A stretch of DNA of 64,000 bases, taken from assembly GCA_963843645.1 (NCBI GenBank), contig CAWJLE010000003.1, forward strand, positions 1,488,001-1,552,000. Reading direction: 5' to 3'. Source of the stretch: CAWJLE01 sp963843645 (GTDB lineage Bacteria; Chloroflexota; Anaerolineae; DAOTYC01). A program made the position numbers and the translations under genes. The notes beneath the pieces are model-generated. The model saw only the letters and a list, made by a program, of their open reading frames with translations. It was not told where the DNA came from and ran no database searches. Each line of letters opens with the position of its first letter. Positions within the stretch are counted from its first letter, which is position 1. This document shows positions 43,207 through 52,735 of the stretch, piece after piece.

Positions 43207-44184
43207 ATGGTCACGTTTCTTCTGCGGAAACTCGCCCGTTTGATCCTCTTGCTGGCGGCGGTATCGGTGCTGTCGTTCGCGTTGGTCAGCCTGTCGCCGA
43301 TCGATCCCGTCAACGCCTACGTCGGCGCGGACGTGCTGCGGGTCGGCCCGGAGCAGCGCGCATTGATCGCACAGCGCTGGGAATTGAACGATCCGCCCAC
43401 GACGCGTTTCTCATGCTGGCTGGAACAGCTTCTCCACGGCAACCTGGGCAATTCGCTGGTCTACAATCAGCCCGTAGTGACAGTGATCGGCCAGCGGTTC
43501 CTGATCTCGCTCGCGCTGATGGGGATGGCCTGGATCTTCTCCGGCGCGCTGGGCGTCGTGTTGGGCGTCGCTGCCGGGACCTGGCCTGATTCCTGGGGCG
43601 ATCGGGCGATTCGTTTCTTCGCCTACACGCTGGCCTCGACGCCGACGTATTGGCTCGGCCTGTTGCTGCTCATCATATTCTCGGTTTCGCTGCGTCTGGC
43701 CCCTTTTTGCTGCGCCGCACCACCCGGTGTACTTCCGGAGCAGGTCACGTTCTGGCAGCGCGTGCATCACCTGCTACTGCCGGCTGCCACGCTCAGTGTG
43801 ATCGGCGTGGCCAACATTACCCTGCATACCCGGCAAAAGCTCATCGAGATTCAGCACAGCGATTACATGCTGTTCGCCCACGCCCAGGGCGAAACGACAT
43901 TCGGCGCTGTCTGGCACCACGGGTTGCGCAACATCGCTCTGCCGGCCATCACGCTGCAGTTCGCCTCTTTCAGCGAGCTGTTCGGCGGCTCGGTGCTGGC
44001 CGAGCAGGTCTTCTCCTATCCGGGATTGGGTCAGGCCACGGTTCAGGCCGGGTTGCGCAGCGACGTGCCGCTTCTATTGGGGATCGTGCTCTTCAGCACC
44101 GTGTTCGTGTTCTGCGGCAATACCCTGGGCGATCTCAGCTACCGGCTGATCGACCCGCGTATCCGGCTTGGAGGCAAAGCATGA
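43207..44184 (+). CDS. ABC permease, NikB/DppB type
   Basis: A 325-residue membrane protein with six helices and the binding-protein-dependent permease loop (HAQGETTFGAVWHHGLRNIALPAI), plus VLAEQVFSYPGLGQATVQA. The N-terminus RKLARLILLLAAVSVLSFALVSLSPIDPVNAYVG is standard for DppB/NikB. Its last bases overlap the next start codon (ATGA). It forms a heterodimer with the following permease. Confidence 0.88.
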   Translation: MVTFLLRKLARLILLLAAVSVLSFALVSLSPIDPVNAYVGADVLRVGPEQRALIAQRWELNDPPTTRFSCWLEQLLHGNLGNSLVYNQPVVTVIGQRFLISLALMGMAWIFSGALGVVLGVAAGTWPDSWGDRAIRFFAYTLASTPTYWLGLLLLIIFSVSLRLAPFCCAAPPGVLPEQVTFWQRVHHLLLPAATLSVIGVANITLHTRQKLIEIQHSDYMLFAHAQGETTFGAVWHHGLRNIALPAITLQFASFSELFGGSVLAEQVFSYPGLGQATVQAGLRSDVPLLLGIVLFSTVFVFCGNTLGDLSYRLIDPRIRLGGKA

Positions 44185-45082
44185 CCCACCTGGAATACGC
44201 GCAAGTGGCCGATGCTCCCCACACAACGGGAACTGCAGACCACGTTAATCGATCGAGGCTGAGCCTGGGCAACCGCCGCAGCCGAACGCTCCTGTGGGTC
44301 GGGCTGTGTGTGGCTTTCCTGCTGGCCATGATCGCGACGAGGTCGATCATCGGAGAGGATCGGCTGGCCACCGCGCTGAAAGCACGCAACCTCGCGCCGG
44401 GTTTGAGCCATCCCTTCGGCACCGATTGGCTGGGGCGCGACATGCTGACCCGCACCGCACTGGGATTGAGCCTCAGCTTGCGCATCGGCCTGCTGGCGGC
44501 GACGGTGAGCGCTATCGTCGGAGCAGCGCTGGGGTTGCTGGCAGCGGCTTTCGGCGGCAAGGTCGACGTGGCAATCACCTGGCTCGTGGACCTGTTTATG
44601 AGCATGCCGCACCTGGTACTGATGATCTTGATCTCGTTCTGCGTCGGCGGCGGTTTGCAGGGAGTGGTCCTGGCCGTCGCCGTGACCCATTGGCCGGGTC
44701 TCTGCCGCATTCTGCGGGCAGAGGCGCTGCAAATAAACAGCCAGGAATACGTCCAGCTTGCGGCCCGGCTGGACATTCGTCGTGGTGGATCGCCTGCCAC
44801 CACCTGCTGCCACACCTGATCCCCCAGTTTCTCGTGGGCCTGATCCTGCTATTCCCCCACGCGATTCTGCACGAAGCAGCGCTGACGTTCATCGGCATCG
44901 GCCTGTCGCCGCACACGCCGGCCATCGGCATCATCCTGACGGAGTCAATGCGCTACCTGTCCACCGGTTACTGGTGGCTGGCGGTCATGCCCGGGGCGGC
45001 GTTGCTGCTGACGGTGAAGGCCTTCGACGTCCTGGGTGAAAACGTCCGTTCCTTGATCGATCCGCGAACCAGTCAGGAGTAG
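44181..45082 (+). CDS. ABC permease, NikC/DppC type (frameshifted near 44775)
   Basis: About 300 residues. The first frame (44181 on) gives the cytoplasmic N-terminus, LSHPFGTDWLGRDMLTRTALGLSLSLRIG and three helices, ending in AARLDIRRGG. One missing G in GCTGGACATTC near 44772 leads into the second frame, ARLGHSSWWIACHHLLPHLIPQFLVG and HEAALTFIGIGLSPHTPAIG, ending at 45082. Homopolymer slip fits a sequence error. Overlaps the previous gene by four bases. Confidence 0.82.
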
Positions 45083-45085
45083 ACG

Positions 45086-46015
45086 ATGTTGACCGTCCAT
45101 GCCCTGTCCGTGATCTTCACCATGTACGACGTCGGCCTGATCCAGAAGCGCTTGAGGGTCATCACCGACCTGGACATCGACGTCCAGCCAGGCGAGATCG
45201 TCGCCGTCATCGGCTCCAGCGGCTCCGGCAAAAGCCTGCTGGCCCATGCCATTCTCGGCTTGCTGCCCGACAACGCGGAGATCAGCGGGCAGATGACCTT
45301 CAAAGGCGAGCCGCTCACCGCCGCACGACAGCGCGCGCTGCGCGGACGAGAGATTGCCCTGATTCCACAGTCGGTCGCCTACCTCGATCCCCTGCAACAC
45401 GTAGGCGCTCAGGTCCGTCGGGCCGCCGAGTTGACCGGATTGAAGGGACCGGACGCCAGTATGGCGCAGGAGCAAGCCTTCGCCCGCTATGGGCTCGCGT
45501 CGTCGACCCGGCGTCTGTACCCATTTCAGGTCTCCGGCGGCATGGCCCGGCGGGTTTTGATGTCGATTGCCGCCGTCGGGCGAGCGGATCTACTGATCGC
45601 CGACGAGCCGACGCCTGGCCTGCATCCAGAAGCAGTCGCGGAGACGCTCGATCATCTGCGTCAACTGGCGGACGACGGCAAGGGCGTCATGTTGATCACC
45701 CACGACCTGGAAGCCGCCGTGCAGGTATCCGACAGAGTGGCCGTCTTCTACGCTGGCACGACGCTGGAGGTGGCGCCGGTTAGAGACTTCCTCCGCCGCG
45801 CCTCTGCCCTGCGCCATCCCTACAGCCAGGCGCTGTGGCGAGCGCTGCCTCAGAACGGGTTCGAGCCGGTGCCGGGCACTCAGCCGTCGCCAGACAATCT
45901 GCCTGCCGGTTGCCTGTACGGGAGCCGATGCCACCTGGCTGCCTCGGAATGCATGGAGGTCCGTCCCCAGTTGCGCTTGGTGCGCGGCGGTTGGGTGAGG
46001 TGCCATCGTGCCTGA
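45086..46015 (+). CDS. ABC ATPase, NikD/DppD type
   Basis: A 309-residue ATPase with Walker A GSSGSGKS, signature VSGGMARR, Walker B LLIADEPT and ITHDLEAA. The C-terminal 50 residues carry four cysteines (CLYGSRC...C...RC), the oligo_HPY extension that may bind a cluster. It begins three bases after the permease and overlaps the next ATPase by eight bases. Confidence 0.87.
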   Translation: MLTVHALSVIFTMYDVGLIQKRLRVITDLDIDVQPGEIVAVIGSSGSGKSLLAHAILGLLPDNAEISGQMTFKGEPLTAARQRALRGREIALIPQSVAYLDPLQHVGAQVRRAAELTGLKGPDASMAQEQAFARYGLASSTRRLYPFQVSGGMARRVLMSIAAVGRADLLIADEPTPGLHPEAVAETLDHLRQLADDGKGVMLITHDLEAAVQVSDRVAVFYAGTTLEVAPVRDFLRRASALRHPYSQALWRALPQNGFEPVPGTQPSPDNLPAGCLYGSRCHLAASECMEVRPQLRLVRGGWVRCHRA

Positions 46016-46712
46016 AGAATTTGCCCTCCGTGGGGAGAAACTGACTTTCCGTTACGACCGGGGCAAACCCTGGATTTTTCAGGGGCTGTCCATCGAGATC
46101 AAGCGGGGCGAAGTCGTCGGGTTACGGGGACCGAGCGGTCAGGGCAAAACGACTCTGGCGAAGATCCTGGCGGGATACCTGGCTCCCAACAACGGCCAGG
46201 TTATCGCCGACGGCGCCCCGCTGCCCACACGAGGCTATTGCCCCGTCCAGATGATCTTCCAGCATCCCGAGTTGGCGGTCAATCCGCGCCGGCGCATTGC
46301 TGAAGTGCTGACGGAAGCCTATACGCCGTCCCCTGAGTTGCTGGGCGCCCTGGACGTGGATCCCGGTTGGCTGAGCCGCTGGCCCCACGAGTTGAGCGGC
46401 GGCGAGTTGCAGCGTGTGGCGGTGGCTCGAGCGCTCGGCCCTCGCACCCGCTACGTGATCGCCGATGAGATGACGACTATGCTGGACCCCATCACCCAGG
46501 CCCAGATCTGGCAGGCGGTGCTGGCTCACGCACGGCGGCACAACCTGGGCGTACTGGCCATCAGCCACGACGCCCCGCTGCTGGCGCGCATCTGCGACCG
46601 CATTGTTGAGAGTGCCACGGGTGAGTCACGCACCCACGAGTTGGACAGAAGAACGGGTCGCATCGCGGCACAGCAGAAGGGAGATGAAGCTCAGTGGCGA
46701 AATCCAAGGTAG
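46008..46712 (+). CDS. ABC ATPase, NikE/DppF type
   Basis: A 234-residue ATPase starting at GTG 46008. Walker A GPSGQGKTT, signature LSGGELQR, Walker B YVIADEMTTMLDP (the usual DEPT is DEMT) and AISHDAPLLARICDR. It lacks the oligo_HPY tail, as is common for the second ATPase of a NikDE pair. It overlaps the DUF362 gene by 19 bases. Confidence 0.86.
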   Translation: MPEEFALRGEKLTFRYDRGKPWIFQGLSIEIKRGEVVGLRGPSGQGKTTLAKILAGYLAPNNGQVIADGAPLPTRGYCPVQMIFQHPELAVNPRRRIAEVLTEAYTPSPELLGALDVDPGWLSRWPHELSGGELQRVAVARALGPRTRYVIADEMTTMLDPITQAQIWQAVLAHARRHNLGVLAISHDAPLLARICDRIVESATGESRTHELDRRTGRIAAQQKGDEAQWRNPR

Positions 46713-47843
46713 CCGTATTGCGTACGTCGCCGGACACAGTACTGGACGACTATCAGAGACTGTGCGAGTTGGCGGGGATGCGGCAGGCGCTGGACCCAAC
46801 GACGACCACCATTCTCAAAGACAACATCAGCTGGCATCTGCTCTTCCCCGGCTCCAACACAACGCCCTGGCAGCTGGAAGGCACGATCCTGGCCCTGCGT
46901 GGCGCCGGCTTCGAGAAGTTGGTCGACGTGCACAACAAGACGGTGGTCACCATCGCCGATTTGGGCGACCGCTACAACAAATTCGGACCCGTCCTCGAGA
47001 AGTACGGCATCCCCAAGAAGTACAATTTCGAGCCGAGGGACATGACCTGGGTCGAATACACGCCCAAGGCAAAAATGGCGATCCTGGACCAGGATCTACC
47101 CGGGCGGCATCTACCTCCCGGACTACTTCTTCGGCAAGAACATCGTGCATCTGCCCACCGTCAAGACGCACAGCTACACGGTGACGACCGGCGCCATGAA
47201 GAACGCTTTCGGCGGCCTGCTCAACGTCAACCGGCACTACACCCACACCTGGATTCACGACACCCTCGGCGACTTGCTGGCCATCCAGCAAGAGATCCAC
47301 GCGGGACTGTTCGCCGTGATGGATGGCACCACCGCGGGAAGCGGTCCCGGTCCGCGGACCCTGATCCCACACCAGAAGGACGTGATCCTGGCCTCGGCGG
47401 ACCAGGTCGCCATCGACGCAATCGCCGCGCTCATGATGGGCTTCGACCCGTTGAAGATCGACTACATCGCCCACGCCACGGAGCGCGGCCTGGGGCACGG
47501 CGACCCGCGCGACGTCGAGGTAGTCGGTATGCCGGAGTTGGCGAACGAACGGTGGGGCTTCAAGGTCGGCGTCAATCTGGGAACCGGGACCGGCATGTTG
47601 CTCTGGCGCTCTCCGCTCAAAGTGCTCCAAAAGCTGCTCTTCCATACCCCGCTGGTCAAGCTCTTCATCTTCGGCAGCGAGTATTATCACGACCGGTTCT
47701 GGTACCCGAAAACCGGCCGCGCCGTCGTCGAGCACTGGCTGGAGAACAGCCCGTGGGGGCGGCTCTTCCAGTCGTATCCTGCCAGCTCTCCGCCGGACGG
47801 AGCGTCGGCGGTGGAAGGCGGAGTTGATTCGGCAGCAGACTGA
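46694..47843 (+). CDS. DUF362 domain-containing protein (frameshifted near 47093)
   Basis: About 382 residues, start GTG 46694 inside the end of the nikE-like gene. It has KSKVAVLRTSPDTVL, TILKDNISW, then after ILDQ one extra G in CAGGATC shifts the frame; corrected it reads IYPGGIYLPDYFFGKNIVHLPTVKTH and TGAMKNAFGGLL, the DUF362 core. DUF362 proteins often carry ferredoxin motifs; none is seen here. Its place in the operon suggests a role tied to the imported metal or peptide. No reaction is known. Confidence 0.8.
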
Positions 47844-47860
47844 TCGCGTTCGCCAGTTTG

Positions 47861-47967
47861 GGCGGCAGACCTCTCTCCCGGCCTCTCCCCTGAGAAGGGA
47901 GAGGAGAAAGTCGTTGCCGTTCTCCTCTCCCTTCTCAGGGGAGAGGCCGGGAGAGAGGTCTGCCGCC
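47861..47967. repeat. 48-bp perfect inverted repeat
   Basis: Bases 47861-47908 are the exact reverse complement of 47920-47967, separated by 11 bases. Each arm also contains a smaller CCTCTCCC/GGGAGAGG hairpin. No ORF, no target duplication seen. It sits between the DUF362 stop and the Fur promoter and could end the operon as well as being a REP-like mobile palindrome. Confidence 0.9.
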
Positions 47968-48019
47968 GTCGTCTGGGCTTCGCCCACAATCTCGGATAGA
48001 CCAGATTGACGGCGGACGC

Positions 48020-48048
48020 TTGACACGAACCGTGTCCTGCGTTACAAT
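48020..48048 (+). promoter_or_regulatory. Consensus promoter of Fur-family gene 1
   Basis: TTGACA (48020-48025), 17 bases, TACAAT (48043-48048), 26 bases before the ATG at 48074. The spacer contains CGAACCGTG. Confidence 0.85.
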
Positions 48049-48073
48049 GCATCTGCGAGGAGTTGCAACTGCC

Positions 48074-48517
48074 ATGACTTGCCATAAGCCAACGCTCGAG
48101 CGCCTCCATCAACAGGGTGTGCGCGTCACAGTCCAAAGGTCCGTCATTCTCGAAGACCTGTTTCACAACACGGGGCATCGCACGGCTGAGGCCATCTATC
48201 AGCACGTGAGCGACCGGCTGCCCGGCCTGAACGTGGCCACGGTCTATCGCACGCTCGAGCTGTTTCGCGAAGCCGGCCTCGTCGTGACCCATCCGAGCCA
48301 GGACGGGATCACCGAGTTTGAGCTGGTGCGTTCCGGCGGAGACCTGCATCATCACCTGATCTGCCGCCGGTGCGGGACCGAATACGCGCTGGAGGCTGAG
48401 CCTGTCGAGCAATTGAGGGCCACGATCGAGGAGCAGTTTGGCTTTCACGCTGACCTGGATCACATCGTGATCACCGGGCTGTGCGCCCGGTGTTCCGAGG
48501 AGACGCAGGAGAGTTGA
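48074..48517 (+). CDS. Fur-family transcriptional regulator (1)
   Basis: A 147-residue Fur/Zur/PerR protein: winged helix RVTVQRSVILEDLFHN and NVATVYRTLELFREAGLV, the metal-rich LHHHLICRRCG and the second structural-zinc pair CARC at the C-terminus. Which metal it senses is not certain; its neighbours (nickel/cobalt-type transporters) favour a Nur or Zur role. GCGAGGAG precedes the ATG; a GTG/ATG further upstream would overlap the promoter. Confidence 0.88.
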   Translation: MTCHKPTLERLHQQGVRVTVQRSVILEDLFHNTGHRTAEAIYQHVSDRLPGLNVATVYRTLELFREAGLVVTHPSQDGITEFELVRSGGDLHHHLICRRCGTEYALEAEPVEQLRATIEEQFGFHADLDHIVITGLCARCSEETQES

Positions 48518-48578
48518 GGTTGCGCCGAACCCGAGTTAGTGAATTATGTCTACTTTTCGCAACGGAAAGGACACCGGC

Positions 48579-49532
48579 ATGAAGATCGTCGTACTGGATG
48601 GCTATACTCTGAACCCCGGCGACATATCCTGGGAGGCACTCACCACGATGGGTGAATGCGAGATCCACGATCGCACGCCTTTCGAACTGATCGTGCCGCG
48701 CGCGAAAGACGCCGAGGTCGTCATGACGAACAAGACCCCGCTGCCACGCGAGGTGATCGAGCAGTTGCCGAAGCTCCGCTACATCGGCGAGCTGGCAACC
48801 GGCTTCAACAACATCGACCTGCAGGCTGCACGCGAGCGGGGTATCCCGGTGACCAACATTCCGGAATACGGCACTCGCACCGTGGCGCAGATGACGTTCG
48901 CTCACCTGCTCAACCTGGCCCAGCATGTCGCCTACCACGCCGACACAGTGCGCGCGGGGCGTTGGGCTGCGTCGGCCGATTTCTGCTACTGGGATTATCC
49001 CCTCATCGAATTGGTGGGGCTCACTATGGGGATCGTCGGCATCGGCCGCATCGGCAGCGCCACGGCGCGCCTGGCCCAGGCTTTCGGCATGAAGGTGCTG
49101 GCTACCGACCCGTACGTCGACCCCGCGCCCGTGCCGCAGGCGGAGATGGTGGACTTCCAGACGCTCCTGCGAGACAGCGACGTGGTCAGCTTCCACGTCC
49201 CTTTGACGCCGGAGACCACGGGCATGCTGAATAAGGACGGCCTCGCGCTGATGAAGAAGACCGCGTTCGTGATCAACACCAGCCGCGGTCCGGTGGTCAA
49301 CAACCGCGACCTGGCCGAAGCGCTTAACGCCGAGAAGATTGCCGGCGCGGGTCTGGACGTTCTGGAAGTCGAACCGATGACGATGGACAATCCGCTGGTG
49401 ACGGCCAAGAATTGCTACATCACCCCTCACATCTCCTGGGCGGCCCGCGCGTCGCGGGCGCGGCTGATGGACACGGCGGTGGAGAATCTCAGGGCCTGGC
49501 TCGCGGGCAATCGACTGAACGTGGTGAACTGA
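48579..49532 (+). CDS. D-2-hydroxyacid dehydrogenase (glycerate dehydrogenase-like)
   Basis: A 317-residue NAD-dependent dehydrogenase: IGELATGFNNIDL, nucleotide motif GIVGIGRIGSATARLAQAFG, the catalytic arginine in NTSRGPVVN, glutamate in DVLEVEP and histidine in YITPHISWA. Length and sequence fit hydroxypyruvate/glycerate dehydrogenases. AAAGGA lies upstream of the ATG at 48579. It sits between Fur and CbiM without an obvious link to metal transport. Confidence 0.88.
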   Translation: MKIVVLDGYTLNPGDISWEALTTMGECEIHDRTPFELIVPRAKDAEVVMTNKTPLPREVIEQLPKLRYIGELATGFNNIDLQAARERGIPVTNIPEYGTRTVAQMTFAHLLNLAQHVAYHADTVRAGRWAASADFCYWDYPLIELVGLTMGIVGIGRIGSATARLAQAFGMKVLATDPYVDPAPVPQAEMVDFQTLLRDSDVVSFHVPLTPETTGMLNKDGLALMKKTAFVINTSRGPVVNNRDLAEALNAEKIAGAGLDVLEVEPMTMDNPLVTAKNCYITPHISWAARASRARLMDTAVENLRAWLAGNRLNVVN

Positions 49533-49562
49533 TACCTAATTGCGTCGAAAGGAGTGTCGTTC

Positions 49563-50654
49563 ATGCCGCCTCTGACCATCTTCCCTCTCCAGGTACTGCC
49601 CGCCCATCCGTACATGCATATCCCCGATGGCTACTTGAGCCCGATCACGGCCGCGATCCTGTTTCTCCTGATCCTGCCTTTCTGGGTCCGTGGCGTGCGC
49701 AGCCTGCGGCAGAAACTGACGGCGCGCAACGTCCCTTTGATCGCGCTGTTTGCCGCACTCTCGTTCGTCATCATGATGTTCAACGTTCCGCTTCCCGGCG
49801 GCACCACGGGGCACGCCGTCGGCGGCGCGCTGGCAGCCATCATCCTCGGGCCTGAGATCGCCACCGTCGCCATCTCCATCGCCCTGATCATTCAGGCATT
49901 CTTCTTCGGCGACGGCGGCATTCTCGCCATCGGCGCCAACTGCTTCAACATGGCCGTGGTGCTGCCCTATGTGAGCTATTTCATCTACCAGGCGGTATCC
50001 GGCAAGAGCGAAACGACGTCCTCAAGGCGTCTATGGGGTGCCGCCATCGGCTCGTACGTGGGTCTGACTGCAGCCGCCTTCTTCACCGCAGTGGAATTCG
50101 GCATCCAGCCGGCTCTGTTCCACGCGGCTGACGGCACGCCGCTCTACGCCCCATATCCGCTTTCGGTATCCATTCCGGCCATGGTCCTCCCGCACATGGC
50201 TGTTGCTTCGGTGGTTGAGGCAGTGTTCACGGTCCTCGTCATCGCCTACCTGCAGCGGGCCAACCGGGCGGCGCTGGAGATGCCGACGCAGAGCGCCTGG
50301 GCCGGCGAAGCGAGCACCTTTGGCAAGCTGCGCGCCCTGTGGATTGCGCTTGCGGTGTTGGTCGTCGCCACCCCGCTGGGTCTGCTCGCGCCGGGAACGG
50401 CCTGGGGAGAATGGGGCGCCGACGAACTGACGGGGTTAGGGCTGAGCTTCGTGCCGCAGGGCCTGGAGCATTTGCAAGGTTTGTGGGGTGCGCCTATGCC
50501 GGACTACAGCTTGCCGGCGCTGGGCAACGCCAACCTGGCTTACGTTCTGTCGGCCGTCGTGGGGATCGTGCTCGTGGCCGTGATCGCCTGGCTGCTGACT
50601 GCGGCGCTATGCGCACGCCAGGCGTGCCGAAGTCCAGGCCGAGTTGAGTGGTGA
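49563..50654 (+). CDS. cbiM: Cobalt/nickel ECF transporter S component CbiM (with CbiN-like C-terminal part)
   Basis: A 363-residue membrane protein from ATG 49563 (AAAGGAG eight bases upstream). The metal-site motif MHIPDGYLSP begins at residue 18, followed by the CbiM core helices with NVPLPGGTTGHAVGG and FFFGDGGILAIGANCFNMA. After about residue 240 a second part (APGTAWGEWGADEL...SYVLS-type helix) resembles the PDGF/CbiN region fused to CbiM in many genomes. In structurally known NikM/CbiM the His after Met coordinates the metal with the free N-terminus, so either 17 residues are removed or translation starts at ATG 49614, which has only a weak ribosome site. Confidence 0.88.
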   Translation: MPPLTIFPLQVLPAHPYMHIPDGYLSPITAAILFLLILPFWVRGVRSLRQKLTARNVPLIALFAALSFVIMMFNVPLPGGTTGHAVGGALAAIILGPEIATVAISIALIIQAFFFGDGGILAIGANCFNMAVVLPYVSYFIYQAVSGKSETTSSRRLWGAAIGSYVGLTAAAFFTAVEFGIQPALFHAADGTPLYAPYPLSVSIPAMVLPHMAVASVVEAVFTVLVIAYLQRANRAALEMPTQSAWAGEASTFGKLRALWIALAVLVVATPLGLLAPGTAWGEWGADELTGLGLSFVPQGLEHLQGLWGAPMPDYSLPALGNANLAYVLSAVVGIVLVAVIAWLLTAALCARQACRSPGRVEW

Positions 50655-51534
50655 GCGTGCCCGAGTCTAAGACCCATCGCCGGCGAAGAAGCGTGCTGGG
50701 ACGTACCCTGGCCCACATCGGCGATGCGTTGGAGCAGTCCCTGTTTGCGGAACGCATCGCGCGGCAACCGGGACTGCTCCAGTCACTCGACCCACGCGTC
50801 AAGCTCGTGACCACGCTGGCGTCTGCTGCTGGCGATCAGCCTGTCGCGCAATCTGTGCGGTGATCATCGCGCTTTACTTGCTGACGCTGCGTACTGGCGA
50901 GGACGTCAGCAGTGCCTCTCGGATTCTTCATCAAGCGTGTCTGGCTGTTCATGCCCTTCTTCACCGGCATCATGGCCTTTCCGGCGCTCTTCTTCGTTCC
51001 AGGTCCGGCGCTGGCGCACCTGCCGTTGGGGCTGCGTCATCACGCGCACGGGGCTGATCGCCGCCCTGTTCTTGCTGCTGCGCGTGGGAGCATCCGTCTC
51101 GACGGCGGTGCTGCTGGTGCTCACCACACCCTGGAACAGCGTCCTCAAGTCGCTCAGCGTGCTGCGGGTGCCGGACGTCTTCGTGGTCATCCTGGGCATG
51201 ACCTACCGCTACATCTACTTGCTTCTGCGCGTGACGGGCGACATGTTTCTGTCTCGCCAGAGCCGCGTCGTCGGCAGGCTGAGTGGAGCCGAGGAGCGCC
51301 GGCTGCTGGCTGCCAGCGCGCGGAGCGCTGCTGTCCCGCTCGTTGCAGCTCAGCGAGGAAGTGTACCTGGCGATGCAATCGCGTGGGTTGCAGGGTTATC
51401 CGCGGACGATGGATACCTTCCACATGCGCTCGCGCGATTGGCTGTATGGCGCGCGCGGCGCTCGCCGCCGTCTGTGCCGCGATCTGGTTAGGACGTTAGA
51501 GAGAGGTCCGGAGTCGTTTCGTGTCAGAGATTGA
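50648..51534 (+). pseudogene. cbiQ: Cobalt/nickel ECF transporter T component CbiQ (several frameshifts)
   Basis: CbiQ sequence is recognisable across the region but split over frames by at least four single-base shifts (near 50825, 50855, 51030 and 51320). Pieces in order: GDALEQSLFAERIARQPGLLQSLDPRVKLVTTLA, VIIALYLLTLRTGEDV, GFFIKRVWLFMPFFTGIMAFPALF, RVGASVSTAVLLVLTTPWNSVLKSL with VPDVFVVILGMTYRYIYLL, and SEEVYLAMQSRGLQGYP. All expected T-component parts, including the cytoplasmic helices that touch the ATPase, are present. Given intact neighbours and similar shifts elsewhere, I think the gene is functional and the sequence is faulty. It overlaps cbiO by 14 bases. Confidence 0.75.
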
Positions 51535-52425
51535 AACTGCGCCGGCCAATGAGTTGATCTTCGAGATGCAGGACGTCGACTACGCCTACGACGGCAGTGC
51601 GCCCGCGCTGGCCGACGTGAGCCTCACCATTCGGCGTGGGGAGAGGGTCGCCATCCTGGGCGCCAACGGGTCCGGCAAGAGCACCCTGCTCAAGATGCTG
51701 GATGGGCTGTATTTCCCCTCCCGCGGCGCTGTTCGCGCTTTCGCTCAGCCGCTCACCGAGCGGGTGCTGCAGGACGAGGATTCAACTTTGCCTTCCGCCG
51801 TCGAGTAGGCCTGGTGTTCCAGGACAGCGACGTGCAGCTCTTCTCGCCGTCGGTCTGGGACGAAGTCGCATTTGCACCCCTTCAAATGGGCCTGGACCGC
51901 ACGGAGGTGTCCGAACGGGTGGAGAGAGCCTTGCGAGCGCTGCGGATCGAGAAGCTGCGCGACCGGGCGCCACACCGCCTGTCGGGCGGCGAGAAGAAGC
52001 GCGTCGCCCTGGCCTCGATCCTCAGCCTCGATCCCGAAGTCTGGCTGCTCGATGAGCCGACCGCAGGCCTGGACCCGCGGAGCCAGTTCTGGCTGGTGGA
52101 TTTCCTGGCGGCGCAGGGCCGCGCCGGTAAGACGATGGTCACCGCCACGCACGACCTGGACATCGTCCAGGCCATCGCGGATCGCGTCTACATCCTGGAC
52201 GAGGACCATCGCCTGATCGCTGAGGGCGCTACGTCCGAGGCTTTGGCGGATCGCGACCTCTTGATCGCCTGCAACCTGCTCCACGAATCCGGGCACGTGC
52301 ACCTCGCCGGGCAGCCGACGGATACGGCGCACTCCACGGTACGCGCCACGACGACGGATACTCCCTCCGGCAACGGGAGTTTGACAGCCAGTCCGGCGCA
52401 TGTTACAATGCCCACAATCAAATAA
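51521..52425 (+). CDS. cbiO: Cobalt/nickel ECF transporter ATPase CbiO (frameshifted near 51783)
   Basis: About 301 residues. Frame one (GTG 51521) has MQDVDYAYDGSAPALADVSL and Walker A LGANGSGKST. One T missing in GAGGATTCAAC leads to frame two: NFAFRRRVGLVFQDSDVQLFSPSVWDEVAFAP (Q-loop), signature LSGGEKKR, Walker B LLDEPTAGLDP and TATHDLDI. The last 45 residues are a low-complexity tail that overlaps the promoter of the cobalamin riboswitch. Confidence 0.85.
52381..52409 (+). promoter_or_regulatory. Consensus promoter inside the 3' end of cbiO
   Basis: TTGACA (52381-52386), 17 bases, TACAAT (52404-52409). Predicted start near 52416, ten bases before the cobalamin aptamer, so the riboswitch belongs to a new transcript rather than the cbiMQO mRNA. 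Confidence 0.82.
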
Positions 52426-52426
52426 C

Positions 52427-52554
52427 AGCAGAGGTGACCCGACGCTCGGAAGCCAGGGTCACAAACGGGGGAAGTCCGGTTTGAGTCCGGCGCTGTCCCG
52501 CAACTGTAAGCGGCGATCCATGGATCGCTGCAAGCCAGAGTACCCACCTCTGCT
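52427..52554 (+). promoter_or_regulatory. Cobalamin (B12) riboswitch
   Basis: AGCAGAGGTG and CACCTCTGCT pair as a ten-base P1. Inside are the class hallmarks: GGGGGAAGTCCGGT, GAGTCCGGCGCTGTCCCGCAACTGTAA and the B12-box-like GCAAGCCAGAGTACCC. A terminator follows at 52610. B12 binding would be expected to switch off the downstream gene at 52736. Confidence 0.93.
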
Positions 52555-52609
52555 ACGCTCGTGACACCTTCGAGGAAAGGGGGTGGGGCGCCAAACCAAA
52601 CGGCAATGT

Positions 52610-52640
52610 CCCTCATCGACTCGATGAGGGATTTTCTTTT
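52610..52640 (+). terminator. Intrinsic terminator of the cobalamin riboswitch
   Basis: CCCTCATCG and CGATGAGGG pair about a three-base loop, followed by ATTTTCTTTT. It lies 55 bases after the aptamer and 95 before the next ATG. Confidence 0.85.
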
Positions 52641-52735
52641 CCCTGGCCTGGCAGCGCTGGTCACAACAGCCCAGCGTTCGAACCTCATTGAGGCAGCGCC
52701 GATACTCGGCGCCCCTCGGAAAGGAGACTCCGGCC

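Noticed and set aside
47861..47967. CRISPR or IS end interpretation of the long inverted repeat
   Set aside because: There is only one repeat pair, no spacer array, no transposase and no visible target duplication.
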